Assembly: GCA_921293015.1 (NCBI GenBank)
Contig: OV121086.1
Span: forward strand, 33,417,194-33,481,193
Origin: Phorcus lineatus
Taxonomy: Eukaryota > Mollusca > Gastropoda > Trochida > Trochidae
Direction of reading: 5' to 3'
Length of the DNA stretch: 64,000 bases
Under the pieces are notes generated by a model. It was not told the origin of the DNA. It searched no databases and saw only the letters and a list, made by a program, of their open reading frames with translations. The translations under genes were made by a program, and so were the position numbers. Below are positions 23,752 through 36,110 of the stretch, one piece after another (position 1 is the stretch's first letter; each line of letters begins with the position of its first letter).

Positions 23752-23850
23752 GACCTGAAACCACCATGTTGACGTCCTTGTCGTCAATCATACAATTTCC
23801 TGTCTCCATTCATAACAACAACGGAAACATTAGGCATGTTTTATGGACCA
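23752..23850 (-). pseudogene. Coding relic R' (copy 2)
   Basis: The minus strand reads NMPNVSVVVMNGDRKLYD, a stop, then RQGRQHGGF. It is the counterpart of 7060-7162, where the stop is an alanine codon. The shared core CATACAATTTCCTGTCTCCA (plus-strand view) is identical. A stop inside the otherwise matching frame marks this copy as dead. Confidence 0.4.
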
Positions 23851-25429
23851 AGCTCTCCAGAGATGTAGTTATGCTATTACAAAGTCCGGATGCAGACAGG
23901 GATAACTAGTTTTGGACCTTTGATGTCTCAGAAGAAGTCATCAACCTGACAATAGCGCTTGACGAAGTACATTTTGTACTTGTACTCTGTACGGCGTTTC
24001 CATTGGCATCAGTCATTTTTTATTCATTGAAATGATATGAACATTTGTACTCTGATCTATTTTAAAATTTAGTTATGATGCATAAATAGAATAGGAGAAT
24101 ATCACAAATGCACAAATGACGTTTTTCCAAAATAGAAACGATTATGAATGGCTTATTCACCTCTTTTGTGTTACTTTGGCGCAATCCCTTTCCCATAGGT
24201 CAACCAGATATCAAATGGAATATTATAACCATTTTTGAATAACAAACGTTCCGTTTCGGCAAAAGTACACTGATAGAACGTTCAATGCTTTAATTGGGTA
24301 GATACAAATAACCAAGATAAGAGACGAGATAGAGTATATAATAATATCAAAAATATCTATATGTTATTTTATACTATGGTCAAATCATGCTTCTCTTCTT
24401 TATGCGTTATTCAGATTTGACATAAAATGGCACTGTAATTATTTAAAGGTGATAAGATGCAATTAAAAAAGGTGATAAGAATATAAAAAAACTGGATGCT
24501 ATTTGAAATTCCAGAATGTTTCTCTGGTTTCCTTGGTTTCTGCTTGTTTTTTCCCTTTTTGGCTTGAATTAATTGTTTATTAGAGGTTAATGAATTGTTA
24601 ATGAGGTAGTAGATATCACTTGAAGTAGAATGGTTTCATAATTTTTTTTAACTATATCATTGCAATATTCCATTTAACAATCATACACAGAGTAGCAAAC
24701 AGTTCATGCAGCTCTAATTAATGACATGAAAAGTGCACAAGAAATATCGAATATTAACAATAATTGAACATATTGAACCGAAAAAACCCATCTATACTGG
24801 CGTCAGTTAGACGTATTCCATTTTATTGAGTTCAAAAGGAGTATAATATTCCTGCGGTAGTTTGGGTTTCCTGAGATACAACATTCCAAATAAATCAATA
24901 AACTTTTGATGATTTTTTCCTTGTTAGGTATTTAGCAAGTAGAAAAGCTCAATAGAAATCAATTCGAGTAATTGTCTGAGATATAGGAATTTCACTATTA
25001 ATGAAATGTTGGAAATATAAATCCGTATTCCGTAAAGAAGGTGTGTTTTTACGTATCCAATTTCAGACAATTAAAAGCATTCAGTAGTGTTCTATCAGTG
25101 AGTCATTGAAAATGTACATTTTTATTACAACATTTCAAGGACTGAGGTAATGGGGAATGCAAAATTTAGTCATGGCAAACCACATATCTGTACCTTGTAA
25201 ATGTAGTGCACAAACGTTACCTTCAACAAATTATTTGAAAGTTGTGACTGTTAAGTATTTCGTTTCATAACGGTGACTACTTAAAGTTTTCCCCAAAATG
25301 ATGATTTTACATATGAATTCTAACACAGTGAAAAAAACTTAGGTCAACAGCTGTATATTTACATATTTGACGGAATATGTGAGATGCTGATATCGTCATC
25401 ATTAGTGTTTGGACACCTGTTAAAACCAA
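23851..25429. other. AT-rich DNA without recognised genes
   Basis: No repeat, RNA or coding signal recognised. Confidence 0.5.
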
Positions 25430-25974
25430 GAAATATATCATGACATCATCACGCAGAGCGTCTCTTTACAGCTGTATACCGAAAGTTTGTTCACTTACCA
25501 CTGAATCCTAGTGCAAATATCATGTAGTTTGGGTTTCGTTTGACCGTCAGTTGAATAACTTCAGCAAAACTGACAATGAATCCCCAACTGTTCATGTGTG
25601 AAATAGCCATTCTTGAACTCATTTTGGGATCGTCTGGTATCTCGTGCAAAAATTCGAATTTTGCTAATTGATATAGACAGAAGGGGTCAATTTTTCGAAA
25701 TTACGATTTCGTTAAGTGTCAAATAAAAGGTTCCATATCGACTCTCTGAGATGAAAACAAACATTATCACAATGAATTCGTGCTAAGGAACAAACGTTAC
25801 TAATTTTTAAGAAATTTTATAACTTATAACGTATTTTAATGAGAAAAATATAAAATGAGTGTTTTGGGGATTTTGACCCCTGGTCACTTCAATGACCTGC
25901 CAAAACTGTTACGGGTAATTGTTGGGTACGATAAACATTTTCCTTAAAGAGAAGAATGGATCTGCATATACATA

Positions 25975-26304
25975 TTGAAAATTCAATATTTCTTTTACGC
26001 AACGTTACAATACCTCAAAGACATCTCAAATTACATGATATTTGCACTAGTATATTTAGTTATGTGGACAAACTTTTGGCATGCAGCTGTAAAGCTATCA
26101 ACATACGATCCTAAATTAAAGTCGAAACACATATACATGCAAGTGCTTCAAGTTGCAACCAACCTCTCCAATAAAAGTTCAATGTATGAAAATGATATAA
26201 TGAAGGGAGTAATTTTCTTCTATAAAGGGTTCTTACCTCCTTACTTCCGCTACACTGACGTTTTCACCCAAGGTTTCCTGAAACCAGTCATGCAAGGAAT
26301 CTAA
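25975..26304 (+). pseudogene. Coding relic T1: C-terminal exon of an unknown protein
   Basis: A 109-codon open frame whose last 65 codons match the relic at 61881-62072, including the same stop. Here it reads LKSKHIYMQVLQ, then KGVIFFYKGFLPPYFRYTDV, ending VMQGI-stop; the other copy ends GFLLPCFRYTDGFTKG..VMQEI-stop. A hydrophobic segment, MIFALVYLVMW, lies about 70 residues before the end but is not seen in the other copy. Substitutions between copies hit all codon positions, which looks more like neutral decay than selection. Homology continues for kilobases past the stop. The family is unknown. It could be a live terminal exon, but I favour a relic. Confidence 0.45.
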
Positions 26305-27170
26305 TCAATTCTTCTAGCGCTAGTGTACATCGGAATTGGCAGACATCACAATCTATAGATGTAGTGATTGTGATTTTATCCTAAAAGTATGACAATCATG
26401 ACGTCAATATCAAAATTTATGAATCCTTTGTATGGAAATATGCATAATTGCAAGTAAGATCCAAAAGATTAGAGGGAATTGCCATATCCTAAAAAGTGGT
26501 AATTAGTTCATGCTTCCGTTAAGCATGTACAAATGATTTACAAAGTTTTCAAATCTGCGGTCGAGGTGCCAAGACAATGAATTCATTTCAGATCTCGCCA
26601 CACAAAAAATATTTATAGTTCTATAATGGAATAAATGAACGATGGTTGTTACGAAACTTAGTTATGCTTGAGGTATGGAGGTCAATGTCGTTTTATGTGT
26701 ATGAATGAATGCATTATTATTGCTATAAACAAAAATTTTCGAGAGAGAAGGATATATGTAAACATGTAATATCGAATGATATGGACTATAATAACATTTT
26801 CTGTTTATTCATTTTCAAACTCGATTTCAAGGAGTCGTGTTAATCGTTAAAGATATGTAGAGTTGTATATGTTGATGGGGTCAAACATGTAAAACATTGT
26901 CAATGCTGTTATTTTGTCAAGATCTGCAGAAAATTATGTTCGATAATGATTGGTGAAATATAGTGACAATAAAACGGTTTAACGGACTGTTTAAAGGGAC
27001 TCTAACATGCAAACCAATCGAACAGAATTTCGGAAAGATAAAGTTTTGGATAGGTATATGGTTTGTATCATTTTATTACAATGTAGGACCTAGAATTTTG
27101 GATTTTCAACATTAGATAAGACTCGATTATCATTGGAAACAAGTAAATGTCTTTATCTGGCATTTCAAGG

Positions 27171-27464
27171 TTAAATGTTTTTAAAGTTATACGAGTTAAT
27201 TTGAACTGAAATGAGTAAATACTGTATTCGGGCACGTCTTTCCTCAATTACAGCATGGATTTTGAAGAGGTTCCTTTCCTGAAGAATACTAATAAATGAA
27301 TTAATTGAATTAAATGAAATCCCTATGAACATCATTGCCAAATGATTAATTTTAACTCCTGCATAGTGCCACAAGACAGTATTGGTAGTCTTTTTCAAAG
27401 TCGTCTTAGTGGTTTGACTTGAGTGTAAGATTGATGTACTAATTAAATGAAGGCATTCATTCAA
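27171..27464 (-). pseudogene. Minus-strand frame inside block T1, doubtful relic
   Basis: A 97-codon frame containing NSINSFISILQERNLFKIHA then VIEERRARIQYLL. The minus strand near 63200-63360 reads related pieces (FNSFFEIIMRER, AVIERNG, EILYL) with frame slips, but this may only reflect the surrounding block duplication. It has the opposite orientation to relic T. No domain is recognised, and I rate it more likely non-coding than coding. Confidence 0.2.
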
Positions 27465-27734
27465 GCTTTAAGACTTTGGATTAACAGTTTATTAAAGTTT
27501 AAAATCCTCCTGGATAGAATTATTCAAAAGGTAGTTACGATATCCTACGGCGCATGGAGTTACAGCAAACTAGTCATTACAATAAAAATAAATTATGCAA
27601 AACTGTCTACATATATATAAGCTAAAAGTACCAAACAGTGTTGTTGTTAGCAAAACCTCACATCAATACAATGCAATGCAAACAATCTGATACCTTCTCA
27701 TGGATGATCTTACTTGTCAAAGTTTTGTCAATAG

Positions 27735-27806
27735 AGCACAATGGTACAGTGGTCGTTAGCATGCTGATCTCTCATGCCGATCGATGGCCCTGGTTCGAAT
27801 CACAAA
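27735..27806 (+). mobile_element. tRNA-derived SINE head fragment
   Basis: It contains an A-box-like GTACAGTGGTCGTTAGCATG, an anticodon-loop-like CTCTCATGCC and a B box CTGGTTCGAATCAC. T-stem pairing is broken and the acceptor stem is not complementary, so it is not a working tRNA. The CTCTCATGCC..TTCGAATC portion is shared with the minus-strand SINE at 39826-39965. Confidence 0.55.
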
Positions 27807-28830
27807 TACGCTATTCTTTAAATTAAATCATTGATTCGTTCCTAGTCTTATGGTTGGTTGTCAGTTGTCGCCCAAAAATGAACAGACGAAATCCCTTATA
27901 ATTCCGTGTACACATTAACTTCGAACGGGAAATGACCCAGAAATTAACAGCCAATCATTTTGAATTGCCAATTATTACTCAATCAGATTTTAGCTTTTGA
28001 GGGAATTCGCGAAATAGCTCTATTTTGATTGATATCTATAAAGCGTATCTATATGTTTGTGAGATTACATACGTCTTGGTGTGTCATGTTACCCGTATTC
28101 CACGTATTGTCATTTGATTGGTCTGTCTGGGGGCTTAAGGATTTTCTAATATATCTTTACAAAGGCAACTGAAATCTTACTACAAGCTTAATGATAGAAA
28201 AAGCATTGAGTGAACTTTTAGATGAAGACAAAAAGAAAGTGCAAGATTAATGGAATGGCATCAGAACCCTGTGATAGTTACCTGTTATTTCCAAATTCTG
28301 TTAGTCTGTTGTAACTGAATATTTAAGTGAGTAAATTTGTAAAAAAGGTAAATTATTTGTATCACTCTCTAGTTTGAACACATACAGAATTTGGATTCTC
28401 CTTACTCATTTGGATAATTCTTGTCGAAGAGTTAGGAGATTTTCCTAGCGCTTCCATCGAAGCCGATTTCTCACTCGGGCAGGATCAAATGCTGTACTCT
28501 GATTTCAATGTTAAATACCATCACCGTACTCGTTACAAATTTCACATTCTTTACGCTTCGTCGAATACAACACACTTCTTTCAGATGTTAAAGTCCAATC
28601 AATGTATAAATATATTCTTCAAAACAATATGAATTTGGAGTTTCTCTTTGTAGTCATATGGTTTTGTACAACAATAAGTTTACAATAGATAATACATGTA
28701 CATCTAAATAGCATCAATCGGTAGAATGTATTTACTGATTAAAACATAACTCGCCATTTCAAGGAGCAACAAGTTGACATTATTCTCGAATTCTCTATCT
28801 TGGTTGTAAATCAGATTTAAAAAACACAAA

Positions 28831-30051
28831 GATTCTTAGAACACGACGTATTATCTCGATATTAGTTATTAGTTATTTTTGTGTTGAAAGTAGGAGTTTG
28901 GGGTATATTTCTTAAGGTTTAATGTCTTAGTTTCCATCTATTAGGTTAAATCTAGAAAAGGACCACTTTGACTTTGGTACATGCTTTCATTGTAGTAGTT
29001 GTGTTTGTAAGAATTCTCAATACTATAAATTCCATGTTTTAGATATTTTAGATGATTACAAAAATCTATTAGAGTTTTATTGATAATACTGTATATGCCA
29101 TACCACTTTCAAGGTTTAAGTCAATAACAGAATACATGAACTGACCTTTCACTTCTCTAAAGGGCATTTAGAAGTTGTCAAGATGAATAAAAAAGATTTT
29201 TACGGATGTAGAGCTTCTTAAGTCGGATATCCATAGAATTATTCCTCGTTCAACTGACCTTAAATGTCCATGGAAGTTAAATAAAAAGGTTATTTTTGAC
29301 GTTTACTATAACATCTAAATTATATATGTATGATTTCATTAAATTAGACATCTCAAAAAGTATAAATAGGGTATACAAAATCTTTTTAGCGAGGCGTATT
29401 TTGGCAATAATTTCCAAACTGTATCTATTATCAATCGAATCATCATCACTAAGAATTCATTTCGTTAGATATTCTTAACAACGGAAACAATGAAATACGA
29501 TTATAGAAAAATACATTTCGTTTGTTATTGATTAGAAGACATCCACGGGCAGCAATATTTTTCCCCGTTGTCTTCATAATTCCATATATATACTTAGTGT
29601 GTGAAGTTTCTGCTGTCGTCATAATTCCATTTATAGTCTTATTGTCTGAAGTTTCATTTAACGAAAAGATAAATATACCCGTCAACTAAGTTTGAATTAG
29701 CATTTGAAATTCACTTAAAGTCACAGTTTCTGGGGTTTTTGTGCTTCGAGTATTTCTTAAAAAGGTCTAATCTCGGCCATCTTATACATTCGAAGCTGTT
29801 CATAATGAAGATCTTAAAATGTAACATCGTTACAAAAGTCTGAAACTGACAGATTTTAGTTAACCTAGAACATTACAGAGTGTTAATTAACAATACTAGC
29901 AAACTCAAACAATTATTGTCTATTGTAAGGTATAATATAGCCTGCATATCTCATAGCAAACCATATTTTAAGTCTAAATGAATCATATAGATAGCATAAA
30001 TGATTGACCAGTCGATGACCAGCTTGACATAAAATGAGTACTTGGCAGTCA
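28831..30051. other. AT-rich DNA with a small local duplication
   Basis: Two adjacent 42-45 bp copies at about 29571-29656 share GTCWTCATAATTCCATWTAT and GTGTGAAGTTTC or GTCTGAAGTTTC. Nothing else recognised. Confidence 0.45.
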
Positions 30052-31055
30052 TCTAAGAATGAAAGCAGCCTTTCAAACAGAGGTAAAGACTAGGCTAAAA
30101 TTCAAAAGGTCAACAGCCGAAATTGTTTACAGTTTTATATCTTCTCAAATACTATCTTTCCCAATTAGAAGGTATCATATATCAAACCATTCATCTACCG
30201 ACAAAACAAATGGGCTTCTTCTCTGGCCTTCAATACGATTCATAATAAATAGCAAAATCTCACTAATGTTTCAACAGTTTTGAATACTTTCCTAAAATCT
30301 ATCCAAGGCTAAAAAACAAAGCATACAATTTCACCCGGCATTTATATGAATGGAAATCATACAGTACCTTTTTATTATCATCCTGGTAGATGTGCTCTAA
30401 AAATGTGACTTCATGTTATCTTTAGCATTACATTGATACAATTAACACAAGCTACGTGCATGAACAATTAGATGTATGGCTCGAAGCTTGTTTCTCATTT
30501 CAAGGAGTGATTAAATATGAAAAGTACGTAGTCTGTTCAGACAGAGTTTCAATCAAAGCAGCCTTTCAAACAGGGGTGAAGATCCGGGTAAAAGTTAAAA
30601 GGACAAAAACCGAATGAGCATACAGTATTTCATCTTCTCATGTACAATATGCTCGTCTTGTTTTCTTCAGAGAGTATAGTTTTAAGCTATCCATTTATCA
30701 ACAAAGCAAATTGTCTGAACACAATGTCATTTCTCTTTTCTTGATAACTCTTAACTGGCTTCCATTATGATTCAGAATCGATGACACAATCTCACCATTA
30801 GTGATAAAACATTTCGAAATACTTTTTTAAAATCTATGTACGGCTCAAAACTCAAAAAATGATTCAATAGTGCATTTGCATGAATGGAAATCCTCTAGTG
30901 CCTATCAATGATTATATGTATAGATGTGCTATGAAATCTTCGAGTTGATGATACATTCCTCCATATGATGTAACATTAACACAGGATACAACTTAGGTAT
31001 ATAAGTCGAAGATTTGTTTTCGTTTCAAGGAGTATACAATTAGTATGAAAAGTAT
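30052..31055. repeat. Degenerate tandem duplication, about 495-bp unit
   Basis: Copy 1 is about 30052-30535 and copy 2 about 30547-31055. Both start with AAAGCAGCCTTTCAAACAG and end near TTTCAAGGAGT. Intermediate matches include ATTCATAATAAATAGCAAAATCTC versus ATTCAGAATCGATGACACAATC (paired by position; each shown in part) and TGAATGGAAATC. Copy 2 reads NWLPL on the plus strand, faintly recalling the end of LINE reverse transcriptases, but the context does not support it. Confidence 0.6.
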
Positions 31056-31071
31056 GCTATTAGGATAGCTA

Positions 31072-31570
31072 TAGATTTGAATTTGGGTCTATACATGTAG
31101 ATCTTAATTTGGATCTTTACATCTGAATTTGGATCTATACATCTGAATTTGAATCCGGATTTGGAGCTATACATCTGTATTTGGATCTGAATTTGGATCT
31201 ATACATCTGAATCTGGATCTATACATCTGAATCTGGATCTATATATCTGAATCTGGATCTATATATCTGAATTTGGATCTATACATCTGAATTTGGATCT
31301 ATACATCTGAATTTGGATCTATACACCTGAATTTGGATCTATATATCTGAATCTGGATCTATATATCTGAATTTGGATCTATACATCTGAATTTGGATCT
31401 ATACATCTGAATTTGGATCTATACACCTGAATTTGGATCTATACATCTGAATTTGGATCCCTACATCTGAATTTGGACCTACACATCTGAATTTAGACCT
31501 ATACATCTCAATCTGGATCTATACATCTGAATTTGGACCTGTACATCTGAAATGGATCTATACATCTGAT
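31072..31570. repeat. 20-bp minisatellite with 100-bp higher-order repeat
   Basis: About 24 copies of ATCTGAATTTGGATCTATAC. The edges are degenerate and the core regular. The 100-bp segments 31241-31340 and 31341-31440 (five monomers each, with a fixed order of variants TATATA/CATAC/CACC and AATCTGG/AATTTGG) are identical base for base, showing a recent doubling on top of an older array. Confidence 0.95.
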
Positions 31571-32000
31571 AGCATAAAAACACTCATCTGGTCAGACACA
31601 AGGTTATGGTTACGCAACATTGCCAAAGCTTGAAACGTTACACATGACTTCAATGCCTTAGACCGGTTTTTTTCTGTCGAACTTCCACCTACACAGATTG
31701 TTTTATAAGTTTGAAACTCATATGTTGCCAACCTTAGCCATATATGAGGCCCCAACAAAATAAAGTCCCTAAATACTCTCAAAGACTATCATCTCGGAAG
31801 TGTCTTTTATGAAGAAAATCCCAAACTTGGGTTTGAGTGTTCGACGTTTATTGTCTGATTTTAGTTCAAAATTATTATTACAAGTGTTTTCTTAAGCGGA
31901 TTTTGATACGTTTCAGAACCTCCAGTTCTTTTTAAACAAATGACAAAATTGGTAACGTTTGACAAATGTGTCTCTAAAATCTCACAGAGTAACTGTTAAA
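31571..32000. other. AT-rich DNA, nothing recognised
   Basis: The frame 31558-31782 (minus) has no motif and starts within the minisatellite. Confidence 0.45.
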
Positions 32001-32281
32001 TACAGTCAAGTCGCGATAGTCCGGCCACCGATAATCCGAATCTCGCAGTGTCCGAACGGTAGCAAGCTGTTGCCAAACTAATCTCTATATAAACTCATTA
32101 AATGTTGATTCATTAATCCGTTGATTCAGTCTCCGAATCCGAACGCTAATTGGCTGTAACGGATTAGTTAATTACAGCTATTTCTGCTTCATTATCCGAC
32201 GGTTCATCAAAGCGTTCGGTAATCCTCTAGACAAGCGAGCACCACACTGATTGAATCGGGGTACACACGATTGACACGAGA

Positions 32282-32867
<586 letters not shown>

Positions 32868-33116
32868 AGTTGTTACGTTATATGAAATAAAACTCATTTG
32901 ATATTCTAAATATGTTATCGTCTGTCTGTAGATTTGGTTCATTTCAGTAGTCCGAACATTTCACTGTCCGAACGTTTTTGATGAAAAACGGAAGTGTTCG
33001 GATTATCGAGGTCTAACTGTAGTCCACACAAGATGAGATAAGAAGAAATGAGATACATGATGTGAATCATTATATATAGATAAGTAAACCGCATATGCAA
33101 TATATCCAATAATATA

Positions 33117-33590
33117 CAATTATAGACTGGTGATGAGGTCAATACCTGTTTTTATAGACCCGAGGAAAGCAATATTGACAGAGGACGAAGTCCGAGGTCA
33201 ATATTGCTTTCCTCGGGTCTATAAAAACAGGTATTGACCGAATTCACCAGTCCATAATTGTTTTATTATGTTTCGAATTAAATACGAAAAGAAAAGAAAA
33301 AACGACGGTCATGAACAGCAATTTGGATTAATTGTTCAACATGACTGTCAAATGACGTCACGATAACAATAGCATGACGTCATGTAACAACGGTTTGACG
33401 TCATTATGTCTATATCAAGTCAATATCACTTTTGGTCGGACTCGGAGTGAAGTCAATATGCTTTTCTGTCGACTGACACGTGACAGCTTCTCCACCAATC
33501 GGATTACCGGAAAAATAAGCTTGCATAATAACATCATCTGTAACCCTTATACAGATGTCAAAAATTTTATTTAAACTACTAACAACGTAT
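33117..33590. mobile_element. Palindromic MITE with near-perfect hairpin and three TGACGTCA sites
   Basis: 33138-33179 and 33197-33238 are perfect 42-bp inverted repeats separated by 17 bp. The arms extend imperfectly to 33117 and 33262 (ACTGGTGA / TCACCAGT). To the right lie three TGACGTCA octamers (33353-33360, 33375-33382, 33396-33403) and a GTCGGACTCGGAGTGAAGTC segment, to about 33450. The right boundary is uncertain. The frame 33374-33574 is inside it and not credible. It shares the phrase AACAACGGTTTGACGTCA / AACAATGGTTTGATGACGTC with the element at 48.5 kb. Confidence 0.75.
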
Positions 33591-35639
33591 GTTCTTCAAA
33601 TATTAAAGTTGCTGAAATATTGCCCAAGAGGCGTTTAAACAAATAGCGGGTTCTTTTCCGGAAACTAAACATTCCATCTTTAACACCCACAAAATTTCAA
33701 CACTTTTAAAAGCTTCGTTACATTGCTGCACTTACATCCAGTGCAGTGTCTTATATATGGTACACTACATCAACTTCAAGTCAACCGCAAAATAAAGCAG
33801 TATCATTTTACCAACGATCCTTTTCGTTTTCGTCCCTCATTCAATTGTATTTCTTCTTCGTCGCATATATAAAACATAGCACAATAGTCTCATTCAGGCA
33901 ACACCATGAAAAAGCAATTATCTCATGACAATATTATGTTGTTTTCAAATGCAACTCATCACTTGCCGTGCACAGAATAACGGCGCTATTTGATGTAAAA
34001 TGAAACCCATTCATGACGTATTATCATCGTAATGCAAAATAGACACCTTACTGTTCTGTGAAAAGAAGAGTTTTTTCAGGACTGAATTTCCCTTATGCCA
34101 AGATAAAACTCATGAATAAACATTTTTTTCATGTCTTATACGACATGCCAATTTCTCAGATGAAAATAATACTGTAATTACACAGACAGCAAACCAACTC
34201 TCATCATTCTCGCGTATGGATAAATCTGAAGGACACTACCATGGCTTTTCGTTTTATCAGAAACTTGATATACATGTGGTTGTCGAAAGTGTAGACTGTT
34301 TATTCTGTTTATTCTTGATCAGCTGACATGCTTACAGCATAACCTACATTTCGTCACAATAACTGCTAGGGATATTTCATTCAAATAAATGTCTTTTTTA
34401 TATAATTTATAATTTATAGCTTGTGACTTCCTGATCTTTGAATCTAATGCAAGCACTTTATTTGTTGGAATTTACTTAAATTCTTTTGATAGTTGATGGT
34501 GCCAAAAGTTAAAGCACGATGTGAACTTGGTTTTATTCCACAATAAATATACCTTTTCATTAAATAAACGCAACACTTCTATACCGAGAGTTTATGATTT
34601 CTACACATCATCTGCTTCATTCTGTTCCACATAGTGGCTAGTAATAATGTGAGTTATGGATCTTAACTTTATTTGTTTATTGTGCATAACTTGCGTGTGG
34701 CAGTAGTTGATAGTCATCTCAGAATTAAAACAACGTTACAATACACAAGAGGTAAAAGTCAGCCATGACATTAAAACAAAGGTAATAATGACATTTATAA
34801 TGATCATAATTATAACAGATCAGTTTTATAGCGCCCTTTTTCTAACAGAGGCTGCTCAATAGCGCAAATCAAAGGTATATGCAATTATCTAAATTCTGAT
34901 CAAATCTATCTGATAGCAAGAGCCACCGGGCAGAGAAAAAAATATGGTATTATACGTTAAGAAATATCCATTTAAAAAGTAGCAAAGCTGGTTTGTTTAT
35001 ATCGATTTAAGCTGTAAAAACATACCACAATGAATTGTGGAGTAATGCAACATTGTGAAAGTTTTGAAAGGTTACTTTTGGCGTTATTATTGATTATAGG
35101 ATTAGTGAATAAACAATTTGGTCACATCATGACATTTCTATTTTGAACATCATAAGATTCAATTCCGATATCCCATCATGACTTAGATTTGACAACCTTG
35201 TGGTTCTAGAAACAAGAAGCCTTTAAAGTGATCTGATTACGTTGCAGAAAAGAGCACCATGTCAAATGACTAACTGTATAGCAAGTAAAGACGGCTCTAT
35301 GATGTTTTCGAAATAGAAAATTTGGAAATAGATTTGGGAATCAGAAAACAATCTGTCATGCATGCTGACAAATGGACAAAACTGCAGGACTTCTGGTATT
35401 TTTTAAATTACGAAGAACTTGTCTGACCCTCTGAACTTGGTAATGTATATCAAACCAGCAATTAGTATATTGTAAGTATTTCAATAAACATGTAAAGTTT
35501 CATATCTTACAAAAGCAACTATTATTATTTGAAAAACATAGATTTTAGTGATATAAGCGTAATTAGATTAAGTTCTCCGATGTTCTGCAATAATCGTAAG
35601 AAAATAATATAAAAAAATTCTAAAAGTGTAAAAAAAATT
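33591..35639. other. AT-rich DNA without recognised genes
   Basis: A short TTTTATAGCGCCCTTTTTCTAA-like stretch near 34825 recalls common invertebrate repeats but is too small to classify. Nothing else seen. Confidence 0.45.
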
Positions 35640-35990
35640 CAAAGAGTCAGAGATGATCAAAACGCGGTCGTTTCCCAGATGGTTATAATAGGTAAAAGAA
35701 ATTTTATAAATCACAATGCTAACATTTTTCTTGATACATGTCATGCTAATCTATATAAACTCGCTGTTTTCCCTACTAAATCTTCCTTTGAGAAGGCATG
35801 TTATGTACAGTGAAGCTGTAATTAGGGACAAAGGTTGTTAACAATTGGAATACTTCATGAAAAAGTAGATCCCGGATTGGAAACAAACTCCGGGACGGGA
35901 TGTTGATTGAGATCAAAAGGAACGTTTTTATTGTCAGTTATCTACTTTACGTCAATGTGTTGTCCTTGGTTACGTTGTAAAGTTTATTTA
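35640..35990 (+). pseudogene. Coding relic S+Q, block D (two exons, 177-bp intron)
   Basis: The S exon reads SEMIKTRSFPRWL, then stops, ending at 35691 before GTAAAAG. The intron is 35692-35868, ending AAAAGTAG. The Q exon starts ATCCCGGATTGG, reading DPGLETNSGTGC, a stop, and, after a frame slip, RNVFIVSYLLYVNVLSLVTL. The last peptide aligns with GTFFIVSLLVYVIVLFLVTW of relic Q0. Splice sites line up with blocks A and B although the coding frame is ruined, as expected for an old pseudogene copy. Confidence 0.5.
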
Positions 35991-36026
35991 TAAAGTTGTT
36001 CATAAACACTTATGGTTTCTGTGCAT

Positions 36027-36110
36027 AAGACAGACAGACAGAAACATTTATTGACTCAAGCCATAATAAATGGCCTATTGCCATGTACATAACATTTTCA
36101 TATGATTGTA
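36027..36110 (-). mobile_element. LINE 3' tail, minus strand
   Basis: Read on the minus strand: ATGGCAATAGGCCATTTATT, then GACTCAATAAATGTTTCTGT with a (CTGT)n tail at about 36028-36042. This resembles the 'GGCCx..GGCC, AATAAA, short tandem tail' 3' ends at 22.6 and 23.5 kb. No coding part is recognised upstream. Confidence 0.5.

Larger units (their letters stand above)
25430..28830 (+). repeat. Segmental duplication block T1
   Basis: This block aligns discontinuously with 61820-64000. Landmarks are GAGYGTCTCTTTAMAGC, the T coding relic, CATCACAATCTATA.TTGTAGTG-type sequence after the stop, TTTCAGATCTCGCCA, GACAATAAAACGGTTTA, CTCAATTACAGC, ATTGGTAGTC and TAGTCATATGKTTTTGTACAA. About 0.9 kb here (27.5-28.4 kb) has no counterpart in the other copy and includes a tRNA-like SINE fragment. 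Confidence 0.7.

Noticed and set aside
27742-27800. Possible tRNA gene with a good B box
   Set aside because: T-stem and acceptor stem do not pair, and the sequence matches a SINE head at 39.9 kb.
30700-30900. NWLPL on the plus strand suggesting the end of a LINE reverse transcriptase
   Set aside because: The surrounding residues do not fit, stops are frequent, and the tandem copy at 30.2 kb does not reproduce the motif convincingly.
34810-34940. TATAGCGCCCTTTTTCT stretch as a known invertebrate repeat
   Set aside because: Too short to define, and no second copy was found in the window.
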